A stretch of DNA of 64,000 nucleotides from Isoetes taiwanensis (lineage: Eukaryota; Streptophyta; Lycopodiopsida; Isoetales; Isoetaceae): the NCBI GenBank assembly GCA_021234155.1, contig JAJEKV010000062.1, forward strand, positions 6,354,432 to 6,418,431. Direction: 5' to 3'. How positions within the stretch are numbered: the stretch's first letter is position 1; each line of letters starts with the position of its first letter. Made by a program: the position numbers and the translations under genes. Positions 54,101-64,000 of this stretch are shown in pieces. Under the pieces are notes generated by a model. It made no database searches, was not told the origin of the DNA, and was given only the letters and a program-made list of their open reading frames with translations.

Positions 54101-54857
54101 GAGCAATTCAATTTAAAAGGAGTGTTACAATGCCTTTTGATAGAGAGTATAAGATTGGTGGTAAAGAATTGAGGCTGGTGATTAGATATTGAAGTACACT
54201 CATCACTATATACCAAGCAATTATTCCAGATCTCGTTTTGAGTGTTGTTTATATAAAATCTGTCAAATGCACAATATACTCTGTTATTCCCTTCTTGCTT
54301 GTTAGACTATGTGTAGGCTGAGGTGGACGATGGGATATGCTGAAGAAAATGGCTGTCTAGCATTTGATCCCATTGTGTTCTTTCAACAGATGACATGTTG
54401 AGATTTTTTCCAATTTTCAAGTCCATTGGGTGTGTTATTGAAGTCCCTTACAATCCGAGGTATCACAATCTTGAGATGCAATGTGATTGTTAACATTGAC
54501 CAAGTGTTAGCTCTAGATCTAGAGTCAGTGGAGGCATAGACATTTATCACACCAAATCTAGAGTCATTATGTTTAAAAATTACTGATTGCCAGGATCTGC
54601 AAGGGCTAGTGTAGACAGAACTATGAGTAAGGTGTCTCCAGGATGTCTGAGAGCCCTCACGAGGTCCCAGTTGCTTCAATCCATGTGGAGGAAAAGCACG
54701 GGCCAATCAATCGATAGATTGGAACACTCAAAGCTGGGGAGTCTAAGCTCTCAGAAGAAGAATGATAATGCGCAACATAACTCCTAATTTGGGAGATGGC
54801 TCTTCTCCTTTTCAGGGGGCCTTTTATGCCTCTTAGATTCCAACTGAGAATCTTCAT
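51085..54857 (-). pseudogene. LINE ORF2: endonuclease, RT, zinc-binding domain
   Basis: Starts MKILSWNLRGIKGPLKRRR, the APE-type endonuclease N-terminus. Further on is FGVINVYASTDSR then RDFNNTPNGLE, where GDFN has become RDFN. The RT (54034-52439, 531 codons open) has KGKSPGPDGLPPEF, FITLIPK, WRPISLTNSTYKV, LKLDFSKAFDTVRW, GVRQGCPLAPYLF and LQYANDSFSF; the catalytic YADD is YAND (codon 52751-52753). Downstream LFRLSYLPPKISYFAWLIAN fits the zinc-binding segment, and WNVWKHRNMCQYGGK fits the L1 C-terminus. Frame breaks occur in the endonuclease and after 52439. Confidence 0.9.
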
Positions 54858-55009
54858 GGTATTAATTTAGGAGAGGCAACCTTGGGGGGAATCAATGAAG
54901 TCTGGCAGCTTTTTTGGATTTAAGCCGAGTGTTAGCTGCAGGGGTGTTATGGAGCTGACCAAAATTATGTTTACCTTTTTTCTTTTTGATATTTTTAGTA
55001 ATAGGGTGA

Positions 55010-57522
55010 TCAGCGAAGTCTTATCTTGATGAAAGCGATGGGGTAAACATCATTATCCCAGAGGCCATCAGTATTTGAAAATTGATGTGTAAGGGCATTC
55101 TCTTTATCAGGGTCTAAATCTTCAGAGTTGTTGTCTTCGGACAATTTATCAAAATGAGAGCATTGCCAGAATTTCGATTTGCAACACTTTCGAGGTTGTG
55201 TAAGCTCCTTAAAAAGTATTGCCAATGGAATCGGTACAATGTTATCCCTATTAGGATTAATGACCATCAAATTAACTTGACATTTGAAATGGAAAGATCT
55301 TGCACGGGATTAATTTTGCGAAGGTGTGTTGAATCTGCGGATGCCTTTTGAGTAGAGTGCGCTTGTTTCTCCTTGTCATCTTGACATTGTACTCCTATTA
55401 TCTCTGTGTGTTCTTGAGATGCACGCACACCATAAATTTTGTTCCCCAAACATTTGATATATCCTTAGCCTTTTCATATCGTCATTCAAGTCAAGCTGAC
55501 ATATTTTGGGGGATTACGGCACCTTATGCGTCACCATGTCCAACACTATATGCCACTATAAGCGCCTCTAATTCTGTAGGCTCTTTGAGCTATCTAAGGG
55601 AAATGGCTGAAGTTTTAGAAAAATGGGAAGTTGAGTGTGAGGTGTCATCAAAGTCAACATGCAAGAGAAATTTGTAGATTCTATTTCAAGTGAAGGTGTA
55701 GTGGTGGGGATAGTGTGAATGATTGATGTGATAGGGTGGATCTTCTGATATATCTGCAAGTATGGCAAAAGAGTTTGACACTTCTATGTCACTGAGGTCA
55801 TTGCCAATATCTGCAGCAGGTTCATTGTCCTGAATATCCATAATATGTGAAGGGATTTGTGCACTTGTGGATCGGGTTGCATGTCTCTTTTCGGTATACT
55901 CATTACCTTTTTCATTAATTAATGAAACTCCATTCAAACCTTACACATACCGGTTATGTTTTCCTTTGTAGTTGAGACCGAGACCATTTTGTTTAATTGG
56001 AATATCTCGAGAAATTTTGCTTGATAAATTTTGATGGCTGGTGTTGCTCTTGGAGTCCTTCAGGATGTTTAATAAAGTCCTATGAAGATCAATTCTTGGA
56101 GGCAGAAGTGGTGCCTTGCCTTTACCATTTAGCATGTTCTGTTATGCTCAATGTTTGCTTTTGTTTATTTGTGAAACCCCTTGAGAGGATCATTCTTTGT
56201 CTCAAACTGGCTGCTTAGTTGTCAAAGTAGGCTTTTCCATATCATCAGCTGGTCGATTTTCCTTGATGAATATTCCTTTGTTTAGAACCTTAATCCCCAT
56301 ATGCTTGTCAGAAGATGATGTTCTGAAGGATAGCTGGAAATTATTAGAGAGATCATGATTCTGTTGTGCCAAGTTCCTGACTTCCCTATGTTTTTGAATT
56401 CTTCTAGCACTGCCATTTACTTTGCTCCATTCTTTTTTAGGATGAGGAACATTTTGAATTGGTCTGTTAATGCCTGTTGCTGTATGGTGGTTGATTTGTT
56501 TGGATTGCTCAGAGATAGCAATTACTTTTTCTGAAGATCCTTGTGGTTTGTTTCCTTGTGAGGAAGGAAACATTCACTGCCAATCTTATGTCTAGAGTTA
56601 CAGCTCTGGCAATGATTTGGTAAACCTACCCATCTAAGTTGTAAGATAGATGTCTTCCCAAAGAAGTCCAAGAATGATATGGCAGTAGGGATGACTTTGG
56701 TGATGTCCAGTTGTATGAAGCATTTGGGTGGTTTGAATGAGGAATATTCTGTGGTAAGGTAGGTGCCAATGGAGTTGAAAATGGAAGAAAAGCAATCTTC
56801 ATTCCAGTAAATGGGACTTAACTCACTCATAGTGGCAGAAGCAATGTGGTACTTTTGAATTCATTTTTAGGCAGAGTGGCATTCCATTTTAAGAAAGATA
56901 CTTGGAAAGTGTAGTGAAGCCAAGCTTCAGTAAATAATTTGAAGTCCTGGGGCAGCCACATTCCACCATAATGTAAGGAAAGTTTAACCAGTAAATAGAG
57001 TTAATGACAATACCCTTATGTAGCCTCAAAAGATGGTCCCAAAGTTTTTCTATTTTTAACCCAACAGAATCCACTTTGACAACAACAGCAACCTTTGATA
57101 AAGATTCAATTTTGGAAGCAATCAAAGGTGAGTTCAGGTGAATACCTCTGAAAAGGCTGTGTGTGTTTGTAGGGGCTCACGGATTGTTGGTATTCAAACT
57201 CGAGAGGCAAGTTGTTCATCGAGATGAGAGGTTGTCTTTGAGTGGAGTGGAAATAAAGATGCGGTACCCCATTTGCATCAATCTTGGTAAAGTTTGGGAT
57301 TCCCCTTTGATCGAGAAAGTGTGTCCCAGTTGAACAAAATGGCTGAAATGATGCATATCTTTTTGTGAGAGGTTCTTGGTTAGCAAAATTTCCAAATTTG
57401 ATAATTTTTGATGGATCAAGGTGGAATGCATAGCGAGAGAGAAGCGTCCCTTTGAGCGTGAGGAAGGAGCATGAAATTGTGGAGGATCGAAAAGAGAATT
57501 TGAATTTAGGGCTGTGGGCCAT
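55010..57522 (-). pseudogene. LINE ORF1, RNA-binding protein
   Basis: Fragments in several frames, starting MAHSPKFKFSFRSSTISCSF. One piece (56830-56522) reads FIQLDITKVIPTAISFLDFF then LRWVGLPNHCQSCNSRHKIG, a CCHC-like knuckle with one residue missing between the second Cys and His compared with the usual spacing. The rest is Ser/Asn-rich linker, ending with an acidic tail near 55100. Typical of plant L1 ORF1. Confidence 0.7.
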
Positions 57523-57540
57523 GAAAAAGTTTATTTTGGG

Positions 57541-58687
57541 GGAAATTAAGCCATAAATGCAAAATAAAAGGGGAGAATTTGTCGAGGAGGCTAGATAGGC
57601 TAAAAAGAATTGGGGAATGAGATCACGGAAAAATTCTATCTATGAACTTAAGGGGATAGAAATACCATAAAATTGCGGAGAGGTACTCAAAAGCATAGAT
57701 TGAATCATTTTGAGAAAATTTTAACCATAATTTTGTTCTCGACCATCCACAATGTGAAAAAAGTTGCGATTCTTTGAGATGTTCTTTTTGCTGTAAATTC
57801 TAGCACCCAAGCTTCAATCATCTAAACTTCAAATTCTTCTGAAGATGGTACAATTAGGTATTACGGTTCAAGCAGTGTCTGGGAAGAATTGATTGAGAAT
57901 AAAGGCTGTCAGAACTTCGGAAGATGATCTAGTTAGAAAACCACGGGTAATTCTATGATCACCTTTTAGAAACGGTGAAAATTTGGTATCCATGCATAGA
58001 AAATGTTGAAATCGAAAATGCTGGGCCTCTACGGGGCCGGCAAAATGAAAGAGGGCAAATTAGGATCAAACAGTGATTTCTACAGTGAATCAGATTAAAC
58101 GAGTTTGAATCACAAAAGACAAAGAAATCAAAGAAATTGTAACTGATTGATGGCTGATGTCCATTGTGTCTCCCATGATTTAACCCTTACATTGTCTTCA
58201 ATTCTCGCTAGTGGTTTTTAACATGGTTTGGTGGTTCACTTTTGCATTTCCTAAGGTAACATGGTTCAAATTGCTAGTGGTGCTTTAATATGGCTTTGTT
58301 GAATGCGATCTTTGTGATGTTTGGCTTCAAGCTAACATAGTCTATTAAATCTCATAGTTTTAATTTGGTGTTGATGGTACTTTTTATAGTGGTTTATCCA
58401 CACTTGACAAACATACGTTTGAGATATTAATTACTCAATTGATCTTAAATCCTTAGTATTGACATGATAACTAATAACAATCATTTTAATCTCATAGATT
58501 AACTCATCAACACCATACATATCACTAGAGCACATTCATTTTAGAAAAAAATAATATATAAACACGGCATGTTGGTGACCATGTACATGATACTTGGTCT
58601 AACTCTATTCTGGTTTAAAGGTCCTAGAATTCCAAAACTAGTGCAACCCAAACCTACTATCCCTTAAATCTAGCATAATAACATCGG

Positions 58688-58689
<2 letters not shown>
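57541..58689. other. LINE leader or intergenic, no gene
   Basis: No coding signal. The first part may be LINE 5' untranslated region. From about 58200 the texture is similar to 29500-29950 (GCTAGTGGTTTT-type motifs). Confidence 0.4.
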
Positions 58690-58727
<38 letters not shown>

Positions 58728-58736
58728 GTTTTATAT
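58690..58736. repeat. poly(T) run, 47 bases
   Basis: An uninterrupted T homopolymer, possibly the poly(A) tail of a retroposon on the minus strand. No adjacent coding remnant was identified. Its length in the assembly is unreliable. Confidence 0.9.
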
Positions 58737-58782
58737 GCTTTTTAATATAATTTTGCTATGATTTGGTCGTCATATTCATTCC

Positions 58783-58922
58783 CATGTATTAGATAGTATT
58801 TTCTAGCCATTGATCTTAGAAATGGGAAAATCATATGCGGAGCCCTTTTTCTCATGTATTAAATGGTATTTCTAGCCATTGATCTTGGAGAAATGGGAAA
58901 ATCATATGGAAGAGCCCTTTTT
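58783..58922. repeat. about 70-bp tandem duplication
   Basis: The segment with ATGTATTA.AT.GTATTT and CTAGCCATTGATCTT, ending GAAATGGGAAAATCATATG, occurs twice in succession with small differences. Confidence 0.8.
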
Positions 58923-59429
58923 TGTGTGCCGCAATGTTTAAGCATCATATTTGAGGTTTTCTTTTGTTGTTGTTTGAACCACTGGCGCAATGACCAAGCC
59001 CCATGGGGAAGACCTTTCTATCCCAACTTGTCTCTTCTAAATGCCCGAAGCTAGCAAAGGCGTGGGTGCCATCCTTCGGTAATAAACCGATCTCGGTTGT
59101 TAACTAGTCTTCAACTCAAAGGCCTCCTCGATTTCAAGGTGTTACCTTCTTGCGATTCAAAGAGGCGGGTTGTTTGTGAGCCAACAGGGTTTTGATTATC
59201 GGGAGGCAAAAATGGCTTTTCGCCCGGTTATGCTCTGGATCTCTACTCGAGCCCATTCTCCCACGAATATCTAGCCCTCCATAGGCGGTTTACTTAGGCT
59301 ATTTCATCATAATGCTATAAATCCTGTTTGATTGGTTGTTGTTTCAAAAACACATGCCTTATTATTGCCTATAGAGTATACGCCATCTCTTTCTTTCCTT
59401 TTTACGATCATGGGCATAGCTTTGCTTGC

Positions 59430-59960
59430 ACATTTTGCTTCTTAATTTGCAATAGGTGTTCCTATTGCATTGCATTCATATTAAAATTTCTCAAACATGA
59501 GTGCGAGATATATCTAGTTTGTGTCAAGAATATTGTCTTAGACATTTATTGAGCTCTTCTAAATCCGTCATTTTGAACCTATTTTCAAAATTCCACGTCA
59601 ATCTTGATATTTCGTACTATTTGCAATCATTACACAATTGTCTATATGAGCTGCTATAATGATGGCTATCATTTCTTTGTGACATAGACATGAACTGGGT
59701 ATTCCCATCATTATCAAACTTATTGAAGCCATGCCCTCTTAAAAGCTGTTGATACCACCACTATCAGGGGTTGTTTTTCAACCCGTATAGGCCTTATGGC
59801 CCAATTTCGGACCTTTTCCTTTACTTCTTTCATACCATGGTGCATGTCTCATGAAAATATTCTCTTCGGTCTGCAAAGCGATGACAACAACATCAAATTT
59901 AAACTACTTGCCATGGCAATCCAGCATCCTTATACTTGTAAGCTTTGCCGGTAAATGTGT
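59430..59960 (-). pseudogene. Ty1/copia reverse transcriptase remnant
   Basis: On the minus strand short segments in shifting frames read ENIFMRHAPWYERSKGKGPK (compare EEIYM.QPPGYE..GK in copia RTs), then IAAHIDNCVMIANST where YVDD is expected, then FKMTDLEELN (compare FEMTDLGEL). Order and spacing fit copia RT. The catalytic motif is altered and the frame is destroyed. No LTRs were found. Confidence 0.55.
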
Positions 59961-60490
59961 GTCATCATAGTCTATTACCTTCCTCAGGTGTAAAATCCTA
60001 AAAATTTTTTGATATCTTTTTAAATGTTGCATGCCATAGAACCAAGTCATTTTAGCATGGCGTCTATTCATTACTTTTTGGTTTGAACAAGCATGTCTGC
60101 CTTCCTATGCAAATATACTTAATTTGAAACTAGGATATCCATCCAAATTCAATACTATGCAATAACCATCTTGTCGGGGCATCTTCATGTTTAACATGCA
60201 TCTTACAACACACCTTAAAGATTTGGGGAGGATAAGTCTTTGCACAAACAAAGGTATTATTTCCTTGCGGGTTGCCTTGCATTCCTCGGCTATGGATGCT
60301 CTACATACAGTTTCAATGGTGTGGAGTCCTTGCTTTGCGTCAAATCGGCTATAGTTTTACGCCCTCTCCCCCATTGTTGCTTACTGCTTCTCATTGCTTA
60401 CGAGGGTTGTTATGGCTGTCCCGGTCGGCTAAAAGTCATGTAGCGGGTCAATTGGAAGAAGGCGGCGAGGAAAGTTGATTATGTCATCTC
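59961..60490. other. intergenic, perhaps more copia remnant
   Basis: No supported coding region. Minus-strand reading gives no recognisable copia motif beyond the RT piece described downstream. Confidence 0.3.
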
Positions 60491-61118
60491 NNNNNNNNNN
60501 NNNNNNNNNNNNNNNNNNNNNNNNNNNNNNNNNNNNNNNNNNNNNNNNNNNNNNNNNNNNNNNNNNNNNNNNNNNNNNNNNNNNNNNNNNNNNNNNNNNN
60601 NNNNNNNNNNNNNNNNNNNNNNNNNNNNNNNNNNNNNNNNNNNNNNNNNNNNNNNNNNNNNNNNNNNNNNNNNNNNNNNNNNNNNNNNNNNNNNNNNNNN
60701 NNNNNNNNNNNNNNNNNNNNNNNNNNNNNNNNNNNNNNNNNNNNNNNNNNNNNNNNNNNNNNNNNNNNNNNNNNNNNNNNNNNNNNNNNNNNNNNNNNNN
60801 NNNNNNNNNNNNNNNNNNNNNNNNNNNNNNNNNNNNNNNNNNNNNNNNNNNNNNNNNNNNNNNNNNNNNNNNNNNNNNNNNNNNNNNNNNNNNNNNNNNN
60901 NNNNNNNNNNNNNNNNNNNNNNNNNNNNNNNNNNNNNNNNNNNNNNNNNNNNNNNNNNNNNNNNNNNNNNNNNNNNNNNNNNNNNNNNNNNNNNNNNNNN
61001 NNNNNNNNNNNNNNNNNNNNNNNNNNNNNNNNNNNNNNNNNNNNNNNNNNNNNNNNNNNNNNNNNNNNNNNNNNNNNNNNNNNNNNNNNNNNNNNNNNNN
61101 NNNNNNNNNNNNNNNNNN
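60491..61118. other. assembly gap, 628 N
   Basis: Unknown bases; any open frame across it is meaningless. Confidence 1.
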
Positions 61119-63974
61119 ACGAGAGCTAGTTGATTTGTTGCAAAGTGATGTTCAATAGCTGTTCTATTATTGCCAATTTTGTATATGGACTTACAAGTAT
61201 AAAGAAAATGTCACTACATAAAAATTACAATCACCCAAGAAGGTAAAACAACAAATACACCGAATCCAAGAAGGTAAAACAAAAAAGGATGAATATGTCA
61301 AGTAGGGACTGCATTCCCGCCTATCATTTTGAAACAATGGTCGCTAACCCTCGTGGAATATGCGCTCAATTCTAAAATAAGTTGCCATGTGAATTTGAGT
61401 TACGTAATGCTGGTTAGGTTCCCATCTCTCGCCTTTATCCTCAATGCTTATAGTATGTTGACATGGTGCATGCATTTTTCTTTGCAAAATGCCACTAAAT
61501 TGTAACCTACTTTAGTTTTATTTCTGCTATCATTCTTACAATATTCATTTACTTTACGACTTATAAAAACTAGTTATAGTATGAAGTTACTCATACAAAC
61601 TCTGCGTAGCTATTCATACAAACTTGCGAGCTAGCTACATTACAATGTGTTATTCATTCAAAATGCAGAAGTTTCAAAAAAGTTGCAATTGAATCAAAGT
61701 TTGACATCCACGCAAATAAAGAAGCTATGTTTTTCCTCTCATAATCCATTGTTTGTCTACGAACAAAGACTCAACGAAAACTTCGAAAGCACACACTTAT
61801 TGACTGGCCAGAATAAAAAAAGAGAGACAAAACTTAATCATCATTTTATTTCCCATATCAAACCTGCCAAAAGTGATATCTCGCGAAAAAAAAAGGGGGA
61901 GCTAAAGAATCAACATACATGCATATGATCCGCATGCAAGAAAAATTCAGCAAAGCGACTACAAAAGAAGCGAGGGTGCCAAACGGCTAAACTTAAGGTT
62001 CTAACCTCTTGCCATATAGCCATCCGGCTCCATTGCCGCTGAAGCTATAGTCAGCCCCACCACCAAACTTCGCTAAAAGAAGAAATCGTGAACTACCGAT
62101 GTGCTAACGTGATCGATATCAAAAATAAGGATATGATGCAAAAAGATCAACAAGGAAGGCCATAACCGTGCCATCACATAGCCGCCGCCCGCCTTTTAAA
62201 GAAAAATGGCGAAAAGGGTGGAGCATGAATATTGGTCTCAAGCAAATCGGTATGATCGCGACTGCCCTACCGTTGCTAATACTGGCCTCAAAGAGTTCTC
62301 CGATAGATTTTGCTTTTAACTGAAAATGCTGCTTTATTGTTGCTACTACCGGATTTTTCTCGGTATCACCCTCTAATTTGCCGGATTTAACAAGCATTTT
62401 GCCAAAATTTTGACCGAAAAATTCGACATCTATTAAAGAACCTCGATTTTAATGTAACTTCAACCGAAATTTCGGGAGGAACCCCCAATCCTAAGGGCCC
62501 CACCGGGTCCTCACATAGGGAATGTAGTCACAATGCCCATGTCCCCTTAACGTCCTTGGCCTCAAAGATTTAGTCAGAGGGTTTCAATCTCTACCATCGA
62601 TCTTGAAGTGTTATATCCAAGAAAATTTGTTATGACCAGAATACGATGTTATGTCCATAACATTTCTTATGCTACCACTTCTGATCCCTTTTTTTATTTT
62701 TGCCTCCATAGCAAGCCGTATTCTAATCCTTTTTTGCGCCATAGCCATAGCCGCCTCCGTGCAAGTTCTAAGTAAGGGTTTTCAATCCCGCCAATATGGC
62801 TTATCAAGAACTGTTTTAACCGGGCTTCATCGCTTTATCCGGCTTAGGTTGGGCCGCTTCGACAGCATCTCGCAGCTAGCCGGGTGCTCGATTAGCATCC
62901 CCGCCAAACTCTTAGGGCATTCGCCGACAGCATCTCGCCGGCTCGGCTCACCGGCTCGGGATTAGTATCCGGGCCGAACCGGAAGTAATTTTCTTCCATT
63001 CAAAAACCAATACGCTTGTGTTTGATCCTTCAATCCCATCGCTAGTTGCCGTGGTATGAGCCATAAACAAATGTGCATAAGCTATCCTGTGCTCATTCTA
63101 TGAAGCTTTACAAGGCCTCGGGTTGCCGTGGATGCTAGAATGCAAGTGTTTACCAAATGCTCCTCGGGCCCCAGATCGCAGGCTCTCGAAGCAGGGTCAG
63201 AGAGCCTGTAATATGTGGGTTAATGCAAATCTCTACCATATGTACAAATAGAATTTCGGCCACATGGCCAATGGCCATTTTCCGCCCATAACTCCTGGGA
63301 GGACGCATCTAAATCCTTACAACTTACAACCGAAACTAAATGGCCTATATATGTTTGGAATGCTATGTACATACAATAACTACATCCTAAACCATAATTG
63401 TGGCATCGTTATTCAATTGTTTGTAAATCTATCAAATGTCAAATCGTAAAATGTTTATAATTGACATTTTGACTTAGACTTTTAGCCATTATTGTTTCTT
63501 TGTGGAGCTTCAAACAACTCCGCTCAACTAATAGTAAACAATGCAATATAAACTCCCACCATGGATTTTATTATAGATGAGAAATCTTTCTCTGCATTAG
63601 GCCATGATGCAATACTTTATACATCACTCTATAAATAAGGTGTTTATCGATTTTGGCTCTTTTAATCCACATTAATTCTACCCTTAAAAGAGTCTCCTTC
63701 CATATGCCAAAAATGCAACCTAGAATCTTAAAAGTTGGGGATTATTTTTTATATTTTTTCAGTTTCTATATACAACTCCCTAAAAACCCTCCCTTTTTTT
63801 TTCTTCTTTTTTTTTAGCACTCTTTTTTGAAAACCCAAAAGGGAAGGGTTTTTTTCCCATGATAAAAGTTTACTAATCAAAAAGTAAAAATCATGAACTG
63901 TGATATATCTCTTTCGAAGTTGTATAAGCACAAAAGATGTAACTATAATACGAGCTTGAAGTACTGCGGGACTT
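61119..63974. other. intergenic, no gene recognised
   Basis: AT-rich to mixed DNA with short open frames but no recognisable product. A short direct repeat (CCAAGAAGGTAAAACAA at 61234 and 61265) and a GC-richer patch at 62820-62990 with repeated GACAGCATCTCGC are the only structures noted. Confidence 0.4.
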
Positions 63975-64000
63975 ACAAGATAAGATAAGATAAGATAAGA
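63975..64000. repeat. (AGATA)n microsatellite, cut by the window end
   Basis: AAGATAAGATAAGATA continues to the last base; the true length is unknown. Confidence 0.9.

Larger units (their letters stand above)
50271..57540 (-). mobile_element. L1-type LINE, long copy
   Basis: On the minus strand: ORF1 (57522-55010), ORF2 with endonuclease, RT and zinc-binding region (54857-51085), an overlapping third frame (51140-50586), and a poly(A) tail seen as T at 50271-50291. The 5' end is uncertain: the first ATG is at 57522 and a leader may extend towards 58.1 kb. No target duplication was found, partly because the 3' junction is within a T run at the end of R2b. Confidence 0.85.

Noticed and set aside
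60475-61158. 227-codon open frame
   Set aside because: It runs through the N gap and has no meaning.
62119-62397. 92-codon minus-strand frame
   Set aside because: No recognisable motif, no neighbour or splice support.

Overview
The window looks like repeat-dense nuclear DNA of a land plant. A large-genome non-seed plant such as a homosporous fern is my best guess, by inference. The signs are plant-type L1 LINEs, a chromodomain Ty3/gypsy element primed by initiator-tRNA-Met, a Helitron with the plant-type CTAG end, a 5S rDNA fragment, and spliced genes with GT-AG introns. I found no intact, clearly host single-copy gene; nearly everything is mobile DNA, much of it nested. Many reading frames carry frameshifts. 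Paired repeats differ mostly at CAG/CTG-type sites, so part of the damage may be sequencing error rather than decay.

Layout. 1-6.35 kb: old intergenic DNA with a palindrome cluster, a 5S rDNA repeat remnant and two LINE 3' fragments on the minus strand. 6353-27365: a DNA transposon with 28-bp terminal inverted repeats and a 4-bp ATCT target duplication, sitting inside the reverse transcriptase of an older L1-type LINE. It carries two convergent genes: a coiled-coil/RING protein with a downstream FCP1-like phosphatase segment on the plus strand, and a DDE-like transposase candidate on the minus strand. The transposase is split by a 13.3-kb Ty3/gypsy chromovirus (11653-24951).

That chromovirus is unusual. 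Between its primer-binding site and gag it has two extra ORF regions, each preceded by a pair of long palindromes and a TATA box. The first encodes a histone H3-like protein: an H3 N-terminal tail identical through K9, a long charged linker and an H3 histone fold.

30.4-50.3 kb: a head-to-tail array of Penelope-like or telomerase-like retroelements with about 2-kb terminal direct repeats (R0, R1a-internal-R1b, R2a-internal-R2b). The terminal repeats contain a 5' exon and part of an intron. The internal regions end in an H-type pseudoknot supported by compensatory changes between the two elements. A 3.9-kb non-autonomous Helitron with exon-like fragments sits at the junction between R1b and R2a. 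50.27-57.5 kb: a long L1-type LINE on the minus strand with ORF1, ORF2 (catalytic YADD changed to YAND) and an extra 3' ORF. 57.5-64 kb: AT-rich intergenic DNA with a copia RT remnant, a 628-base assembly gap and a pentanucleotide microsatellite at the edge.

The leading candidates for something undescribed are the histone-H3-encoding chromovirus, the RING/FCP1-carrying DNA transposon, and the Penelope-like array with its spliced terminal repeats and 3' pseudoknot.
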